Source: Fragilaria crotonensis (Eukaryota > Bacillariophyta > Fragilariophyceae > Fragilariales > Fragilariaceae). From it: a DNA stretch of 64,000 bases. The stretch is from assembly GCA_022925895.1 (NCBI GenBank), contig JAKSYS010000067.1, positions 62,001 through 126,000 on the forward strand, read 5' to 3'. A model generated the notes under the pieces. It was given only the letters and a program-made list of their open reading frames with translations. It made no database searches and had not been told where the DNA came from. Both the position numbers and the translations under genes were made by a program. This document shows, piece by piece, positions 20,349 to 32,038 of the stretch. The first letter of the stretch is position 1, and each line of letters opens with the position of its first letter.

Positions 20349-23300
20349 CTACGCTAGTTTGATACTAACCAACGCAACATTTTTGACTGCCTTCGAACAA
20401 AGTGGATGCAGAGTTCGTGTTGTAACCCTAGAGGAGAGGAGTGTCAGTCATATCGATTTCAAGGATTCCACAACATGAATAGTTCTCCTTACCTGAAAGC
20501 ACCCGCTTGCGGGTTGGCTTCAACTCGTACAAGACATCCGACATTGATGTTGTTTCCGTTCAGATCTTTCGCGCCGGTTCGGAAAGTAGCAGCACCTGAA
20601 ACAGTCCATGGCGTTGGGTCACAACCATTGCACTTTCCAAACTTAAGCCCCTCCGTTACTATCTTCGATATGCGAGCCATGTATTCCTCATCAATTGGAG
20701 GCGCGTTTGCTGGAGCCTTAACAACTTCCTGACATTCTCTCTCCTGACCCTCTAAGCTCTTCCATCTTTGCATGAACGCAGCGGGTTCAAGCGTAACAGG
20801 TTCCATGAAACAAGTCGCAACGACAGGCAGACGCAGAGGATACTCATGCTTGGCACCATCCTCAGTTTCAAACATAACTCTCATGGCTGGAGCATCATCG
20901 AAAGGAGCAGTAACTTCCACCAGCAAAAGGAGTTTGGCTTGCGTTCTCACGGCAACCGTGCAACCCCCGCTATCGTCTTCATCCAGCAATCCCTGAGTGC
21001 CTTGCTTTTGAATTCGAAGGTGCTCTACTTCATCCACTGCAACACGGAAATGGTGCAAAGGGGTTTTCGCACTCTTCTCACTCACATTACCGAAAAAAAC
21101 GGAGATCCTCCCCTGGGCGCCGACGTATTCGTGCTTGACTCCCACCTGAAGGAGAGAGTTCTCAAACAGCACCCCCGACTGAGAGGTGCAAAGATTCGAA
21201 AACGCCTTCCTCATGGCGGGGATGACTTCCTTTGGTATTCCAACCGTGGGAGCTGACTCAACTTCTGGCTCGGGAGCAGCAACTGTGGACAGAAGGATGT
21301 GTTAGCTGTGAATGCAATTCAGTAAAGCATCTCCTTGTGATAGACGTACGCATAGGAGCGGCACCATTCTCTTGAGCAAGGGCGGCCTCTTCAGCCGCAC
21401 GAGCGGCAGCCACGCTTTGAGCCGCTCTTTGTCGTTGAGCAGGACTGGGTCTTGTCGCCTTGATGACAGCGGCACTATCATCACCCTCCCTTTCCTTCAA
21501 TCTCTGTTCCAGGGCACTCTGTCGTCGATCTTCGAACGGAGGCATTTCTCGCAACAGGTCTTCAACTGCTTCGGGACTAAAGGCCTCGCGCATGGCCGAG
21601 TACTCCGTAGTGCGCTGCTGGATCTCAACATCGACGCTGTTTTTGCATCTCGCGAAAACAGGCGCAACGAGAGGTCGGCATTCTTCGTAGAGATTCGCAA
21701 GTTTGGCATACGTCGAAACGAGAATCGCACGCGTCTGCTGGTCTGAAGTTGCCCAGTGCTGATGCAAGATTCGAAATTGTTCCTCGCCACTCATGCCAGG
21801 GCGTTCCGCAATCAGAAACCCAAACTCTCCGAGTACGTAGGCCGCCACGCGCACTGCCGTCTCATGACAGCGCCTTGGACTGGCAGCAACCAAAGCGTTG
21901 CGGCCGCATACGCCTGTAAATCCCTGCGGATGGTTTGTGACGATTTGCACGACCCGATGCCAAATGGCGTCGCTTACGTGGTCGCCACTGATAGAAATAA
22001 GCTTCAGAATGGTATCTACATACCAACGTAGGTCAGTGGCGTACTTTTCAGCCAAAATGGCAATCTTGAGAACCATCTCTTCACGAATCGCGGCGTCGGC
22101 CAGAACCAGATGCGCCACAAGTTCGTCAACGATTCGCTCGGCATTATCCGTATCGCACATAACGAAGAGCAGGTCGAGAGCACGCCGCCTGACGCTTATG
22201 TCGGCATCCTTCAAGGACACGAGCACAGTCGCTTGATGCTTCTTGATACTCTCAGAGCTCCCGTCGAGTTGCGCAAGCTTTGCCATCGTCATCAAACCAA
22301 GGTATCGAATATTTGGTTCGCGGACAGATATGAACTTTCCAAGAAGCTTCATCGCGCCATCGCGAAGCTGAACAGGTCCAGCCGATCCCCAAACAACAAT
22401 GAGATTAACAGATTCGAACAAAATTGCATGGTCCGCGTTGGACTTGTTGATGGAATCTGAGACGTCTGTCTCGGTCAGAATCTTAGACACAACGCTAGTA
22501 AGCTGGGAAACATAGGCCTTGTTGGCGGCAGCGGAACTGCTTGGACCGTTTTCAGAAGGAGGCGAGATCGCCTGTGGATAAAGCTGTAAAAACTTCAAGA
22601 GCTTGATCTGCAACCATGGTGATGGAGTACGATAGTAGAGGTACTCTTTTGCGCAAGCTTTCTTAAGCACCAACATTCCGAGAATGTGAACGACGTACGG
22701 AATTAGGGACTCGTATTCTGTAAAGTGCTGAGAGGCAAGTCCATTAAGAAGACTCATGGCGCTGGTCAAGACGCCTAAATGACGGTCTTGAAGTAATTGA
22801 GCAACATGAGGGGCGAACTCGCGACCAGCAACAAGATTTGGACTCGTCCGGACCAAGCGCAGAAGACACAGAGCGGCCTTCTTCTTGACATTGGGCGTGG
22901 ACGTCTTTGCGACAAGGACGTGCTGGACATCGGCATGGAGCGCCTGAATGAGCTCAAGGCCAGACATGTTGGCAATCGAACACAGAGCCAATGACTGAGC
23001 TGCATCTCCGGCGGGACCGCCGTTCTTTCCGTTGCCCACTATAGTCAAATCTTTACGAATAGTGCTTACAACACTATTCGTCATTGGATCGTCGCCTCGA
23101 AGCAGCAAACTGAGAGCTGTGTATCCAACATGTTTTTCCGAATACTTAGGAGAGCGAACCAAGGAAAGAACTTCCGGATGACCGAAATCAACGTCGTAAC
23201 CTAGAACGTGAATATACACGAGTTTCCAAACATACTTCTTCCTTTGATATGCCGACAGCGCGGGGTTGCTCCCGTCTTCGTTTAGTTTGTTGCCAGTTGA

Positions 23301-23717
23301 AGTAAACTTCTTACGAATGTTTGCCAGCTCTCTATCAACTCGACCAGTCTCTTCTTCCTGTTGAAAAGAATTTGGAAACGAAGTTTGTTAGCATTCAAAC
23401 AGCAGAGTCAACGAAAGACGCAAGAGGAAGGCGCTCTAGACAACAAGGAACGACCTGATAGGATGTACGCAGGATTTGAAAAAATCAGAAATCAAAACCG
23501 TGAACTAAAAATTGAAATTGCCCTCCTTCAAACATGATTGGGGGTTTGTATTCGGATATGACGTATGCAGGTGGAAATTGCGAAAAGATTTTGGACGATG
23601 TCGAAATGCATCCAAGGTCATCGCTTAATGGCTCTAATGTCTCAATCAACGTACCTTGCTCTTAGCATTGCGGAGATCCGAGATAAAATTCTGCAATCCC
23701 CTCGCCTGTGATGCCAT
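20349..23717 (-). CDS. AP2A: AP-2 complex subunit alpha (alpha-adaptin)
   Basis: Large alpha subunit of the clathrin adaptor AP-2, which links clathrin, PI(4,5)P2 membrane and cargo during endocytosis at the plasma membrane. Four exons were inferred: 23717-23655, 23357-21350, 21282-20493 and 20427-20349. All introns are GT-AG (297, 67 and 65 bp), the frame is kept throughout, and the protein is 979 aa. Exon 1 gives MASQARGLQNFISDLRNAKS, the classic alpha-adaptin start, followed by ELANIRKKF. The HEAT-like trunk fills exon 2 (YVWKLVYIHVLGYDVDFGH, then KKKAALCLLRLVRTSPNLV). A short Ala/Glu hinge follows. Exon 3 is the appendage (ear) domain, with GVLFENSLLQVGVKHEY as the beta-sandwich start. 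Exon 4 adds the final VTTRTLHPLC strand. Total length matches the family. Confidence 0.93.
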
Positions 23718-24158
23718 GATCAACCAAGGGAGAACAGAAGAGGGATGAGATAGAACTCACAAGAAACGCAGAATCAAATCAAAAGAGTCCTTCGAGCAAT
23801 GTTTGTTGACATGTCTCTCCTGGTAGCTCCCGGCTGGGCTGAGGAAACTGAGTCGGCACTCTACGCTCGCTTTCCGTTGGAAAGCAGTATTCATACCAGG
23901 CACGCCAAACCAAACCGTACTGAAGTACTTCTACTCATTTTACATTACTGGTACTAATGCCAAGTACAGTTTCGCATAGTAGACCGAGCATAGAACTTCT
24001 CAATAAGCTACATACGACCACAGTGGACGCATAGTAAAATATTTTGTGACGCGGAAATGCCAGACCCCATTTCTTTTTTTGAATGCCTCTCGTATAAATC
24101 TTGAATGCATTGAAAATATCAGTAGTTGTATATGATATGATATGTTGACGTCATCGAT
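23718..24158. other. intergenic between AP-2 alpha and the NIPSNAP gene
   Basis: About 440 bp between two divergent start codons, probably a shared promoter region. No RNA gene or repeat is seen and no core promoter element is clear. Confidence 0.5.
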
Positions 24159-25013
24159 ATGTCTCCCATGTTTTCATCTTCTTTGGACTTTGGACTGACC
24201 GGAGCACGACGAATAGCATCAGTGATCACCACCATGTCGTACTCGATCGTTACAACACGGCGAGCAGCCATCAGGCCAGTGATGTATGCAATGTTCTCTA
24301 CTGCTCCCACTCCTATTGTAGAATTTTGCGAGTATACTTTGAAACCAGCATTGGCCACGGCGTATCTTGATGCAACCGACCAATCGGTAGGTTTACGAAA
24401 ATCCTTGCTTCCCCTTCGTTTCTTCAGTATGCCGGATACAGGAGGGCAGCTGAATATTGCGACGCATGCATACTACTACGTTGGAGGGCATAAGGAACGT
24501 GATGCTGGTCGCTCAGAAATGGCACAAAGTCCCGCTTGGCAAACATATCTGGAGGCATGCGGGCCTTGCATGCAGGAGCAAAAATCTCAAATATTCGTGG
24601 AATCACCCTTGGTAGAGAAATTTGAGGAAATTCAAGGGCTTTCCTCAATTGCAGAAGAAAATGTCAATGGCAGCAACAGCATACTTGAAATTCGTCGTTA
24701 CAATCTGATATTGGGATACGATACGGTTCCAAACTTCATGAAACTCTACGAAGCTGGTTTGCCATCGAAGTTATCAGCGCAAGGCACGGATCCGACAACG
24801 TCACTCATCACTCTTTTGTATTCTGAAGTTGGTCGGTTGAACGAAGTGATTGAAATTTGGCGACACGGCGATGGGACCGCAGCCATGGAGCGATCTCGAG
24901 CGGCCGCGAGGGGAGCAACTCCCTGGCGAACGTCGATTGCGCAGATTGCGCCATTGGCTGTGGAGTTCACCAGCACGATTCACAAGCCAACTTCCTTCTC
25001 GCCATTGCAATGA
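24159..25013 (+). CDS. two-domain NIPSNAP family protein, probably mitochondrial
   Basis: A protein of 284 aa with two NIPSNAP (dimeric alpha/beta-barrel) domains. Domain 1 starts at PIVEFCEYTLKPALATAYL (about residue 52). Domain 2 starts at SILEIRRYNLILGYDTVPNFMKLYEAGLP (about 172) and ends with the conserved GRLNEVIEIW and a terminal PWRTSI/FTSTI segment. NIPSNAP proteins are mostly mitochondrial and their chemistry is unsettled. A second in-frame ATG at 24234 would give an N-terminus (MSYSIVTTRRAAIRP) that is a better mitochondrial presequence than the first, so the true start may be there. Single exon. Confidence 0.88.
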   Translation: MSPMFSSSLDFGLTGARRIASVITTMSYSIVTTRRAAIRPVMYAMFSTAPTPIVEFCEYTLKPALATAYLDATDQSVGLRKSLLPLRFFSMPDTGGQLNIATHAYYYVGGHKERDAGRSEMAQSPAWQTYLEACGPCMQEQKSQIFVESPLVEKFEEIQGLSSIAEENVNGSNSILEIRRYNLILGYDTVPNFMKLYEAGLPSKLSAQGTDPTTSLITLLYSEVGRLNEVIEIWRHGDGTAAMERSRAAARGATPWRTSIAQIAPLAVEFTSTIHKPTSFSPLQ

Positions 25014-25155
25014 GATTTGGTTGAGACAGGGCTGAAGGTGCTTACATTGGACGATTATTGGATGCTACAGTAGGTTTGCCCATCGTTCTGGCACGCATCC
25101 CGCTATTACTATATAGAGTGGTTCTACATTTCATCAGCTTGGGGCACAGAAACTG

Positions 25156-25205
25156 GAGAAAACTTAATGTCTATATATTTCGATCTATTTAGAATCTATA
25201 TCGAA
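25156..25205 (+). repeat. left terminal inverted repeat of the MULE-like element
   Basis: Outer 50 bp of the left arm, preceded by the 9 bp target duplication CAGAAACTG. It pairs with the reverse complement of 26213-26262 with one mismatch. Confidence 0.78.
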
Positions 25206-26212
25206 GATATACTTATCGATACATGTACACATTTATGTAGCTTCGTTTCGACGTCATCGATACGAACCCCTCAGTGCAATTACAATCTCATCCCATGTGT
25301 ATCCAATATGACTTACTTGGGGTAACTGGGGTCTACGAGGGTGCATTTTGAATGCATGTCGACGGAGCCGCGCCCAAATCCGAATTTGAAAGCCACGGGA
25401 GTTACGTATGTCTCCTACACGCGTACGTAGAAATGGTACTCAAACTACGGGTATCGTACACATTGTGAAAACTGATCACACAAATACTCCACAATTGCAA
25501 TTTGGCCGAATGCACCTCAACTGCAGACAATCTGCATGTAATATCTCTGTAGTTCATTAATTAACTTACTTTCCATTCTGTGTCTGTATTGCATGTAGCA
25601 ATTACAGTCAGTTGTAGTAACTGTGGGAATGAAACTTGTTGTTTTTGATAGATATTCAATGCATTTTTGACAGGAACCAGGACAACAACAATTTTAACAG
25701 GAGGCTACCGGTATCAACGTACTGTAGGTTTCACAATCGAGTACTGCGCTACTGGACCACCTGAGTACCTTGCATAGAATCTACGGTGTACTACTCCGCA
25801 TTTCTAATGTATTTTCGAACGTATAGTGCTATACTACAGTACTCCCTTAAATCATTGAACGCGGTGTTGTACAACAGTACCGGTAGTACCATAAGCCATT
25901 TGCTGACAGATGACATCGACTCGTAGACTTTGAGTAATAAGCGGTTGTAGGTTTGTCTTCAAAATATTTGAGGGGTCGATTTGGAGTTTACCAACCCAGA
26001 TTATAAACGGCGTAAGCATACCGGCAACGTACACAAGTATGTTACACATCCGCCATGTATGTCAAACAAAAATTCGGCAACCGGGCCAGCGCCGATCTTG
26101 CGAACAGCCGAGTTTTTGAGCTGTCTGATTGGTGAAAATCGAAGACGGGATGACGTCTATGGGGCTGAAGGACAAATGAAGATAAATGTATACAAAAGTG
26201 TTTACTTTTATA

Positions 26213-26262
26213 TTCGATATAGATTCTAAATAGATCGAAATATATAGACATTAAGCTTTCTC
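26213..26262 (-). repeat. right terminal inverted repeat of the MULE-like element
   Basis: Outer 50 bp of the right arm, followed by the second copy of CAGAAACTG. Confidence 0.78.
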
Positions 26263-26442
26263 CAGAAACTGACTTGCATGCAGTAGTGCAATGTGTATAT
26301 CGATGATATATAATGATAAGTATTTGAGATATTGGAGTGTTATGATCACTATCATACACGTTAAATCTGCAAATCACTCTCACATTCATAGAAAATGTAG
26401 ATATCCACCGAAAGGATACAGTACTTGTACTGTATACTGTAT

Positions 26443-26500
26443 ACATGGGTGGGCAGTGGGCAGTTGGCAGTTGGCAGTGGGCAGTGGTCAGCGGGCAGGC
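26443..26500 (+). repeat. GGGCAGT/TGGCAGT short tandem array
   Basis: Seven or so imperfect copies of a GGGCAGT or TGGCAGT heptamer, about 320-380 bp upstream of the first EGF gene. A simple minisatellite. Confidence 0.7.
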
Positions 26501-26820
26501 ATGGTCATCCCGATCTTGCATCGCAGCATCGCTCATCGGCTTTCACAAGATGCATCAACAATTTCCGGACATTGTTCCAGAATCGGGGATTGGGGCACGA
26601 CCCGCCTAGAAATTTAGCTAATCAAATAGTGAAGCCCAATTGCTGGATTGGGGAGGACAAGGAGGACCCAAGACTCATCCGAACACGTCGTGTGTACTCG
26701 GAGTGGTCCCTACAGTAAAATCGAGCATGCATCGAGGCGAATCGGTTCTGCCCTCCCTCCCAGTGCCTCTCAGCATCACCTCTACTTGCTGTCACTTTTC
26801 TATTGATCTCGACCAGCAGA

Positions 26821-29001
26821 ATGCGCTTTCACACTCTTCTATGCGTATTGCTCCCATTACTCTCAGTCCACGGAGACAGCAGTTGTACACTGGAGTGTCG
26901 TCAAGAAGCCCCATGCTTCCGTGGAAATGCGAACTTTTCGGATCACCCAACGTATCAAGATGGCACGCCTTTGCCGTTTCAGGTGCCTCTGCAATCAAAC
27001 GGAATGCACTGTGCCTGTCCTCACGGGTGGACTGGAGTAACATGCAATCGAATCTTCGAATCCTGTAATGGAGATCACAAGTGTTATAATGGAGGAAATG
27101 TAAGTGAAACTTGCGCAAGGGCCAAAATGAGCATCGACAAATTGGCTCTGGTGTCGGTCTCGTGACCCTATGAGTGTCAAGACCATTGTGTCCAACATCC
27201 GCTCATTGTCTTAAATCTACTAAAATTGCAGTGCATCCCTGGTCTTTTGGATTACTATGACAATGAACAACTCTTTTGCGATTGCTCGGATGCACTTGAT
27301 GAAAATGGTAATCCGTACGTCGGAAAATTCTGCGAGATTCAAAGCAAGGAAAACTGTGGAACAGAAGAGGATGACCTCTTTTGCGTCAACGGGGGCGAAT
27401 GTAATCCTAACTACGCCAGCGGAGGATCTTTCTGTGATTGTCCCTCTGGCTTTGAGGGACCTCACTGTGAATTCGAACAAGGTTCTATGCCACAATGTAC
27501 CTTGGACTGTCAGAATCAAGGAGAATGCCAATTTGGCTTGCCACCCACGACTGCGGAGGTTCATGACTTGGACGGATTATACCTGACTGCCGATGGAACT
27601 GCTGAGGATTCCATGCACTGCGTATGTCCTCCTTCGTTTGGTGGAAAATTCTGTGATATCGAAATTGAGCCTTGTGGGTCACAGGAGTGCTATCATGGCG
27701 GAACTTGTATTACTCGGGAGAATACAGGTATGTTAAAGCAGCCTTGAAAACAACGCAGGGTATTGTGACTCTTCCTTTTTCTCACTTGCTGTATTCATTC
27801 AGATGGAGTCGTCGAGTACCGATGTGATTGTACAACAGCGACCTACGACGGGAAGAGTTACGCGGGACGCTATTGCCAATTCCCATCGACAGTTTTCTGT
27901 ACTGAGGACCAGACCGAGAATGGAAAATTATTCTGTGTTAACGGTGGAACTTGCCGAGAGAACGCCATTGAGGGTTGTAATTGTACGAGTGGTTACTACG
28001 GTGACAGCTGTGAGTATATGCACCGTCCACAGGATTTTTCCCCCTCGGCATCCCCAGAAAACGTCAGCGCTGGACCTGTTAGCCCGAATGACCCGGTGCC
28101 TGCACCAACAGAAGCAGCAGGCCCTCCTGCACCGACGGCTTATCTTGACACTTCAGCTCCAGTGGACGCATTAGAACATCTAGATGTATGCCAATTGGAA
28201 TGCTTGAATGATGGCATATGCCGAAAGGGCGTCAAGGACCTTGGAATCATTACAGACATTGCTCAAAATGTTGAAGAACTGAACCAGACATCGAATGCGG
28301 ATTTCGAGCACTGTGTTTGCCCTTCTGGCTTTGTAGGCCTTCGTTGTGAGCATAAGGTTGAAATCTGTCCCGGAGGGGAGCACGTGTGCTTACACGGCTC
28401 CACCTGCGTAGCAAACGGAAATGAACAGTCGTGCGACTGTACTACGTCCACGTTTACCCTCGCCGGTTCGTCTTGTGAACATAAGAGTTTTGTCTCGTGC
28501 AATCAGGACGAGTTAGGGACCGCACAACCGCGAAGCTTCTGTGTGAACGGGGGTATCTGCAAAACTTTGGTGAGTGAAACGGAGGCACACCCTGGGTGTG
28601 AGTGTCCCGACCAGCATTGGGAAGGTCCTCATTGCGAACTGCATAAGGCAACTGTCGAGAGCACTGTTGATACTGAAACAGCAGCCAAAGTATCCGATCC
28701 TTCACCGGATGCCACCTCAAGTCCGTCCGAGCTTAACAATGGAGTCTCAATGGGAGTTCTCGTTGTTGGAATTCTCGCCCTGGTTGCCTCGTTGGTGGTC
28801 ATGGTGCACACCCATGTTCGCAATAAGAAGGAGAGACGCCGGATGGAACAAGAGCGGAAGTTAACATTGGCTTTGGCAACACACCGTGAACTTGAAGTGA
28901 ATAAGGGCGTGCAGAATTTTGCGGTTGGGGAGCCTGAAGTCTACCTAGGACCACCTCGCGATGAAGATGGGCATGAACTGCATCAGATCGAGATCCTTTA
29001 G
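26821..29001 (+). CDS. nine-EGF type I membrane protein A
   Basis: The first of three paralogues. Three exons were inferred (26821-27099, 27232-27727, 27803-29001; GT-AG, frame kept), giving 657 aa. A signal peptide (MRFHTLLCVLLPLLSVHG) is followed by nine EGF-like domains in three triplets. Each triplet begins with a CxLxC segment (CTLECR, CTLDCQNQGEC, CQLECLNDGIC), continues with a CxxHGxxC domain, and ends with FCVNGGxC...CxCPxGFxGPxCE. A Pro/Ser/Thr-rich stalk lies before triplet 3. One membrane helix (about 573-596, GVLVVGILALVASLVVMV) has a basic stop-transfer NKKERRR and a 60-residue tail that ends RDEDGHELHQIEIL. The domain layout points to cell-surface binding or adhesion, but the ligand is unknown. 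It is convergent with gene B (137 bp between stop codons). No catalytic domain is seen. Confidence 0.85.
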
Positions 29002-29138
29002 TACGGTTGTTAGTAGACTTTACAATTTTATACGGTTGCATATGCTCTCATCGTTAAGGCCGATGTGTACTGTAGCTTGGTCGAATCGTTACCAAACCCG
29101 TTACGAGCCTTCGAAGTTAGAACCGTCCAGACGTTCCT

Positions 29139-31083
29139 TTAAACAATCTCTACATTGACGAGTTCGGTCCCGTCTTGGTCGCGTTCAGGTCCAAAGTCTA
29201 GCACGGGCTCGTCGTCTGGATTGTCCAGCATGCTGTGTAAGGTCGAATGGGTTGGGGCTGCGGCGCACATATTGGCATCCCTCAGGACGAATTCCTTGTC
29301 CCTTTCATCTCGCTGTTTGATTCTTCGTCGAACATACACTGCACCAGCCAAAACGACGACGATAACAGCAACTACGGAGAAGAATATTTTGATGCCCTCT
29401 GTACTAGTCGGGCGATCGTAGCCTGCTTCGGAAACGTTGTTCCCAATTGAACCTTCTGGAAGTTCACAACTTTCACCTTCGAACCCTTTGGGACATATGC
29501 ATCCAGTATGACCATCGCCTTGAGCAATGCTCTTACATTTCCCGCCATTCGTACAAAAGGAAGATGCACCAGGCATGTTGTCCGGCGTACAGTAAACGCT
29601 GGCTTCGTGCTGACAGTAGTCGCCAGCGAATCGCTTGTCATTGCCACCAACGTCGTCGCAGTTGCAGGACCACCCATTATTTGCCTCACTGACGCACTTG
29701 CCGCCATTCATGCACACGTATTCGCCACTTCCGCACATTTCGATGGTTTTATCACATGTCAATCCGAAGTAGCCTTGTGCGCAGATGCAGTGTTCAAAGT
29801 TCTCATCGTGCTCAGGGTCCTTGACCTGAGACACCGCGGGCCCAATGTCGTCCAAAAATGTGACATCCTTAACTCCTTTTGTACATACACCGCCATTGTC
29901 ACATGTGAGCTTACAGTCAGGTTCGCCTCCTTGGACTAGAACATTGTATTCACACATGGGGCCTTCAAAACCAGCTGGGCAGTCACAACCTGGTTTTCCA
30001 ACTTTGCAGGTTCCGCCATTGACGCAAAAGTCTCTCCCTTCAATAGCGTCGCTGGATTCGCAAAAAACATTTGACTTGTATTGACAGAATTTTCCAGCAA
30101 ACGACTCATTGGCTGAGTGGGCGGTTGTGCAATCGCAGTGAAAGCTTTCCCCCGCGTCGTCGATCGTGGTAGTGACACACTAAATAGTGTGGCAGGTGTG
30201 TTAGGTCAGGCATGGTCACGAAGAAAGTCGACGAATGAGAAGACTTACAGTAGCACCGTTGAAACAGTGATGATCGCCGCATGCTTGAGCCGAAATCTCA
30301 CACCTTAAACCAAAGAAACCTCGTGGGCATTGGCAATACATGGCTTCTTCCTGGTTGTTCCAGAAGTCGTTGTAGCCGAGCTCAGCCATCGCATAGTTCT
30401 TAATCCCCAGGACACACTTGCCCCCATTCATGCACGACAAATCGCAATCTGGAACCTGGTCCTTGACAAATTCGCAATGTGGGCCTTCATATCCACTACT
30501 GCATTGACAGAAATCAACATCGGACGTTGTGGCAGTCGCGCTGCAGGTACCGTTGTTGACGCAGAACTTTCGACCATCCGTGTCACAGGCCACAACTGCT
30601 TTGAGTTCGCAGTACTTTCCGACAAAGTGTTGTCCATCGGCATCCACGGCATCGGAGCAATCACAAAAGTATTGTTCCGTACCGTATACATCCTTGAGGC
30701 CTGGAATGCATTTACCTCCATTGTAACACGAATGGTCAGTGTCGTAACATGATTCGTGTTGATGGCCGCATCTGAATTCGAAAGATCAATGCCTTGTGAG
30801 CTTTGGTACCAGAATAGCGGGTCGAGACATCGTCTACTACTACAAAGAAACGAGACGCAACTTACCGTAAACCAGACCAACCGGTTTGACATTGGCAATG
30901 TAGCCCTTTGCCGTCCTTGCCATAACGACACAACTCGACATTCCCAAGAGAGGCGTCTCCGTCGCAATGGTCGCACACGGAGTCATGCATACATTCAAAG
31001 TTGCAGGTGGCAGCATCTTGTGCTGTTACTATGCCAAAGAATGGCAGTAATACGAAGAGATTCGAAATCGTTAATGCTGTCAT
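29139..31083 (-). CDS. nine-EGF type I membrane protein B
   Basis: The second paralogue. Three exons were inferred (31083-30866, 30771-30249, 30179-29139), giving 593 aa. The signal peptide is MTALTISNLFVLLPFFGIVTA. It has the same three EGF triplets as A and C: CNFECMHDSVC, CDLSCMNGGKC and CKLTCDNGGVC open each triplet, and FEGPHCE/FEGESCE-type ends close them. A membrane helix (FFSVVAVIVVVLAGAVYV, about 510-528) is followed by RRRIKQRDERDKE and a 63-residue tail ending ERDQDGTELVNVEIV, clearly related to the tail of A. An in-frame ATG upstream lies inside the LTR of Copia element 2, so I chose the ATG at 31083, which gives a clean signal peptide. The retroelement ends only 38 bp before this start codon and must have displaced the native promoter. 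Confidence 0.85.
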
Positions 31084-31121
31084 GGTCACAAATCGGTGTA
31101 TTTGTACAATAAGAAAGGATG

Positions 31122-31446
31122 TGTTGGAAATATGCAATCTGACCCCATCGCTACCGTCGACTCAAGTAACGGTACGGTGGCAAAGGCGAATGGAGAAACT
31201 GATGTCTGTCCACAAACTCACGTCACGTGGGCTGACGTAGTAAAAAGGAAACGCGTCACCAAAGCAATCAATCAAAACCACATGAGTTTCAAGAGTCGCA
31301 TTCTCTTGAAATAATCCAGTTAGTAAGCTTCAGAGTTTGATTGACTCTTCTCCGTTTGTTATCAATAGTTTCGGACACACTGCGTCTTCTTCACCGCGTT
31401 GGGTTTAGGGCCTGTATCGCCACGCAGTAGGGTTCACTCTACAACA
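31122..31446 (+). repeat. 5' LTR of Copia element 2
   Basis: 325 bp, TG...CA ends, one mismatch to 36882-37206. It sits 38 bp from the start codon of EGF gene B, on the opposite strand. Confidence 0.93.
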
Positions 31447-32038
31447 TTATTTCAAGAGAAAAAGGTTTTTTACTACGTATGGAGGATTCTCGCATCGACG
31501 ATCTAATCGCTGAACTACACGCGTTGCGGATTCAAGTCGCTCGTCTGGAGGCTGAAGTTCATCGCCGCGAGCAGAGATAATCCTCCTCCTACTACCCCTT
31601 CGGCAGTAGTCCCTCCGCGAACTCCCGAGTACGCCGTGGGCGACAGGGTGCGCATACTTAACAAGATCAAGAAGCCTGCCACTTGGAATAACAGCATTGT
31701 GTGGAGTGAGTCTTCCGCGCGACTAGCAACAGTCACCCAGGTCAGGGCCACACAGATATTCTTCACAACGGACAACGGCGTGGAGACGTGGAGGGCCCCT
31801 AACAACCTTCGCAAACTCTGATCGGAATCATGAGTAGCTCCATCATTGGCTCGACTGTGACCACAGGCGCTGACGCTTCCGGGCGTGGGAGAGGACAGGA
31901 AGGATCCTCCGCAGCGGATCCGGAGGCCGAGGTCGAAATGGAGGACGGGGGGGACGAAACAACCGCCCCAACAGGACGAGGTCAAATCCCACCGGAAGGA
32001 GTGGACGGGCATCTGGTTTCAAGGGCAACACCGAAGGA

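Larger units (their letters stand above)
25156..26262. mobile_element. Mutator-like non-autonomous DNA element (MITE type)
   Basis: An insertion of 1107 bp with terminal inverted repeats. The outer 50 bp of each arm match with one mismatch (ends GAGAAAACTTAATG and GAGAAAGCTTAATG read inwards), and a looser match reaches about 105 bp. It is flanked by a perfect 9 bp direct repeat, CAGAAACTG, at 25147-25155 and 26263-26271. Long inverted ends with a 9 bp target duplication are the hallmark of Mutator/MULE elements. The interior has no transposase and no long conserved frame, so it would need an enzyme supplied elsewhere. It lies between the NIPSNAP gene and the first EGF gene and may contribute to the upstream region of the latter. 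Confidence 0.72.

Noticed and set aside
21258-21349. AP-2 alpha seemed to be two separate genes (trunk and ear)
   Set aside because: A 67 bp GT-AG intron joins the two frames in phase, and the joined protein has the family length.
20406-22460. Plus-strand frames opposite AP-2 alpha
   Set aside because: They are antisense shadows of a well-supported gene.
31084-31137. Upstream in-frame ATG for EGF gene B inside the LTR
   Set aside because: It would put residues in front of a clean signal peptide and lies in inserted DNA. The ATG at 31083 fits better.
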